Below, in pieces: positions 21,235 through 21,571 of a stretch of 21,571 nt of DNA (position 1 is its first letter; each line of letters opens with the position of its first letter). The notes under the pieces were generated by a model. That model did not search any database, had not been told where the DNA came from, and saw nothing but the letters and a program-made list of their open reading frames with translations. Source of the DNA: Kitasatospora papulosa (lineage in GTDB: Bacteria; Actinomycetota; Actinomycetes; Streptomycetales; Streptomycetaceae); the NCBI RefSeq assembly GCF_000717245.1, contig NZ_JNYQ01000029.1, forward strand, positions 1 to 21,571, in the 5' to 3' direction. A program made the translations under genes and the position numbers.

Positions 21235-21571
21235 CCCTCAAATGGCTTTGTTCGCGAGAACCGGCTCTGGCCCAACTTCTGTGACGTGGCGCGGTCGCCT
21301 GGAACGGCCCAGCCTGAAGCGGGGGAATCGGCAGCTCAGCGCGTTACGCGGAGATCACCCGTTCCGGGTGGCGGCGTTCCGGCGGCTGCTCGTGGCGCAG
21401 CGCGTACCACCGCGCGACAGTCGAGCGGCCCGCCCCGGTGTGCCGGTGATCCACGCACGACTCACGACCGCCCCGCTTCCCCTCGAAGACCCGGAGGCCC
21501 GCTTTCCCTCGAAGGAACAGGAAGTGATGATCCGGCCCGTCCGTGCGCTACTTCCAATGTCCGTCGCGGCA
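21235..21571. other. Right-edge region without an intact gene
   Basis: I find no complete gene here. On the minus strand, from about 21488 to a TAA at 21344-21346, a frame reads FEGKRGGRESCVDHRHTGAG and then RSTVARWYALRHEQPPERRHP. This looks like the end of a small HTH DNA-binding protein (RSTVARWY as recognition helix), probably a remnant. A near-copy of CCCCGCTTCCCCTCGAAG occurs at 21471-21488 and 21497-21514 (16 of 18 bases, offset 26). Confidence 0.35.

Noticed and set aside
1..21571. CRISPR arrays, tRNA or rRNA genes
   Set aside because: No regularly spaced repeats beyond two-copy duplications, and no cloverleaf or rRNA-like sequence was seen on either strand.

Overview
The window is very GC-rich DNA with codon use biased to G/C in the third position, actinobacterial Shine-Dalgarno sites, frequent GTG starts and ATGA/GTGA gene overlaps. 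Together with the gene families seen, this points to Streptomyces or a close relative. I see no rRNA, tRNA, ribosomal-protein or central-metabolism genes. Both ends hold broken mobile-element or plasmid-type genes, so this looks like an accessory, defence-island-like stretch.

Left edge (1-1250): the tail of a possible transposase, a short truncated ORF, a frameshifted IS630-type transposase remnant, then an intact MazG/PRA-PH-like nucleotide pyrophosphohydrolase gene and a 48-bp imperfect tandem duplication.

Module A (1247-7195): two divergent operons share a control region at 3677-3883 that carries dyads. Leftward are a LysR-type regulator and a fusion of an endonuclease/exonuclease/phosphatase (EEP) domain to a SAM methyltransferase. 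Rightward are a dCTP-deaminase-fold protein with catalytic residues kept, a HIT-family protein, an unrecognised 314-aa protein and a NifS/IscS/DndA-type cysteine desulfurase. The set suggests nucleotide or nucleic-acid chemistry with a sulfur-transfer step; no specific product can be named.

Module B (7541-13691): a tight rightward operon of a ComEC-like metallo-beta-lactamase-fold protein, an 850-aa fusion of ubiquitin E2-like, E1/ThiF-like and JAB/JAMM isopeptidase domains, and a patatin-like phospholipase, followed by a possible PD-(D/E)XK-fold protein. This resembles the conjugation half of type II CBASS (Cap2/Cap3) joined to a CapV-like effector, but no CD-NTase and no separate ubiquitin-like protein is present. 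It is the best candidate for an under-described system.

Module C (19234-13870, leftward, convergent with B): a DUF5706/PycTM-like membrane protein, a Crp/Fnr-family regulator, a class III nucleotidyl cyclase, a 744-aa STAND/P-loop-like protein with a degenerate P-loop, and two small unknown proteins joined by ATGA overlaps. This is Pycsar-like cyclic-nucleotide signalling with extra parts. The cyclase C-terminus and the N-terminal region of the 744-aa protein carry similar short motifs resembling bacterial amyloid signalling sequences.

Right edge (19625-21571): a frameshifted small gene, a 5'-truncated and frameshifted replication-relaxation-family gene of plasmid/integrative-element type, and a short HTH-like fragment. 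Modules B and C therefore sit between decayed mobile DNA.
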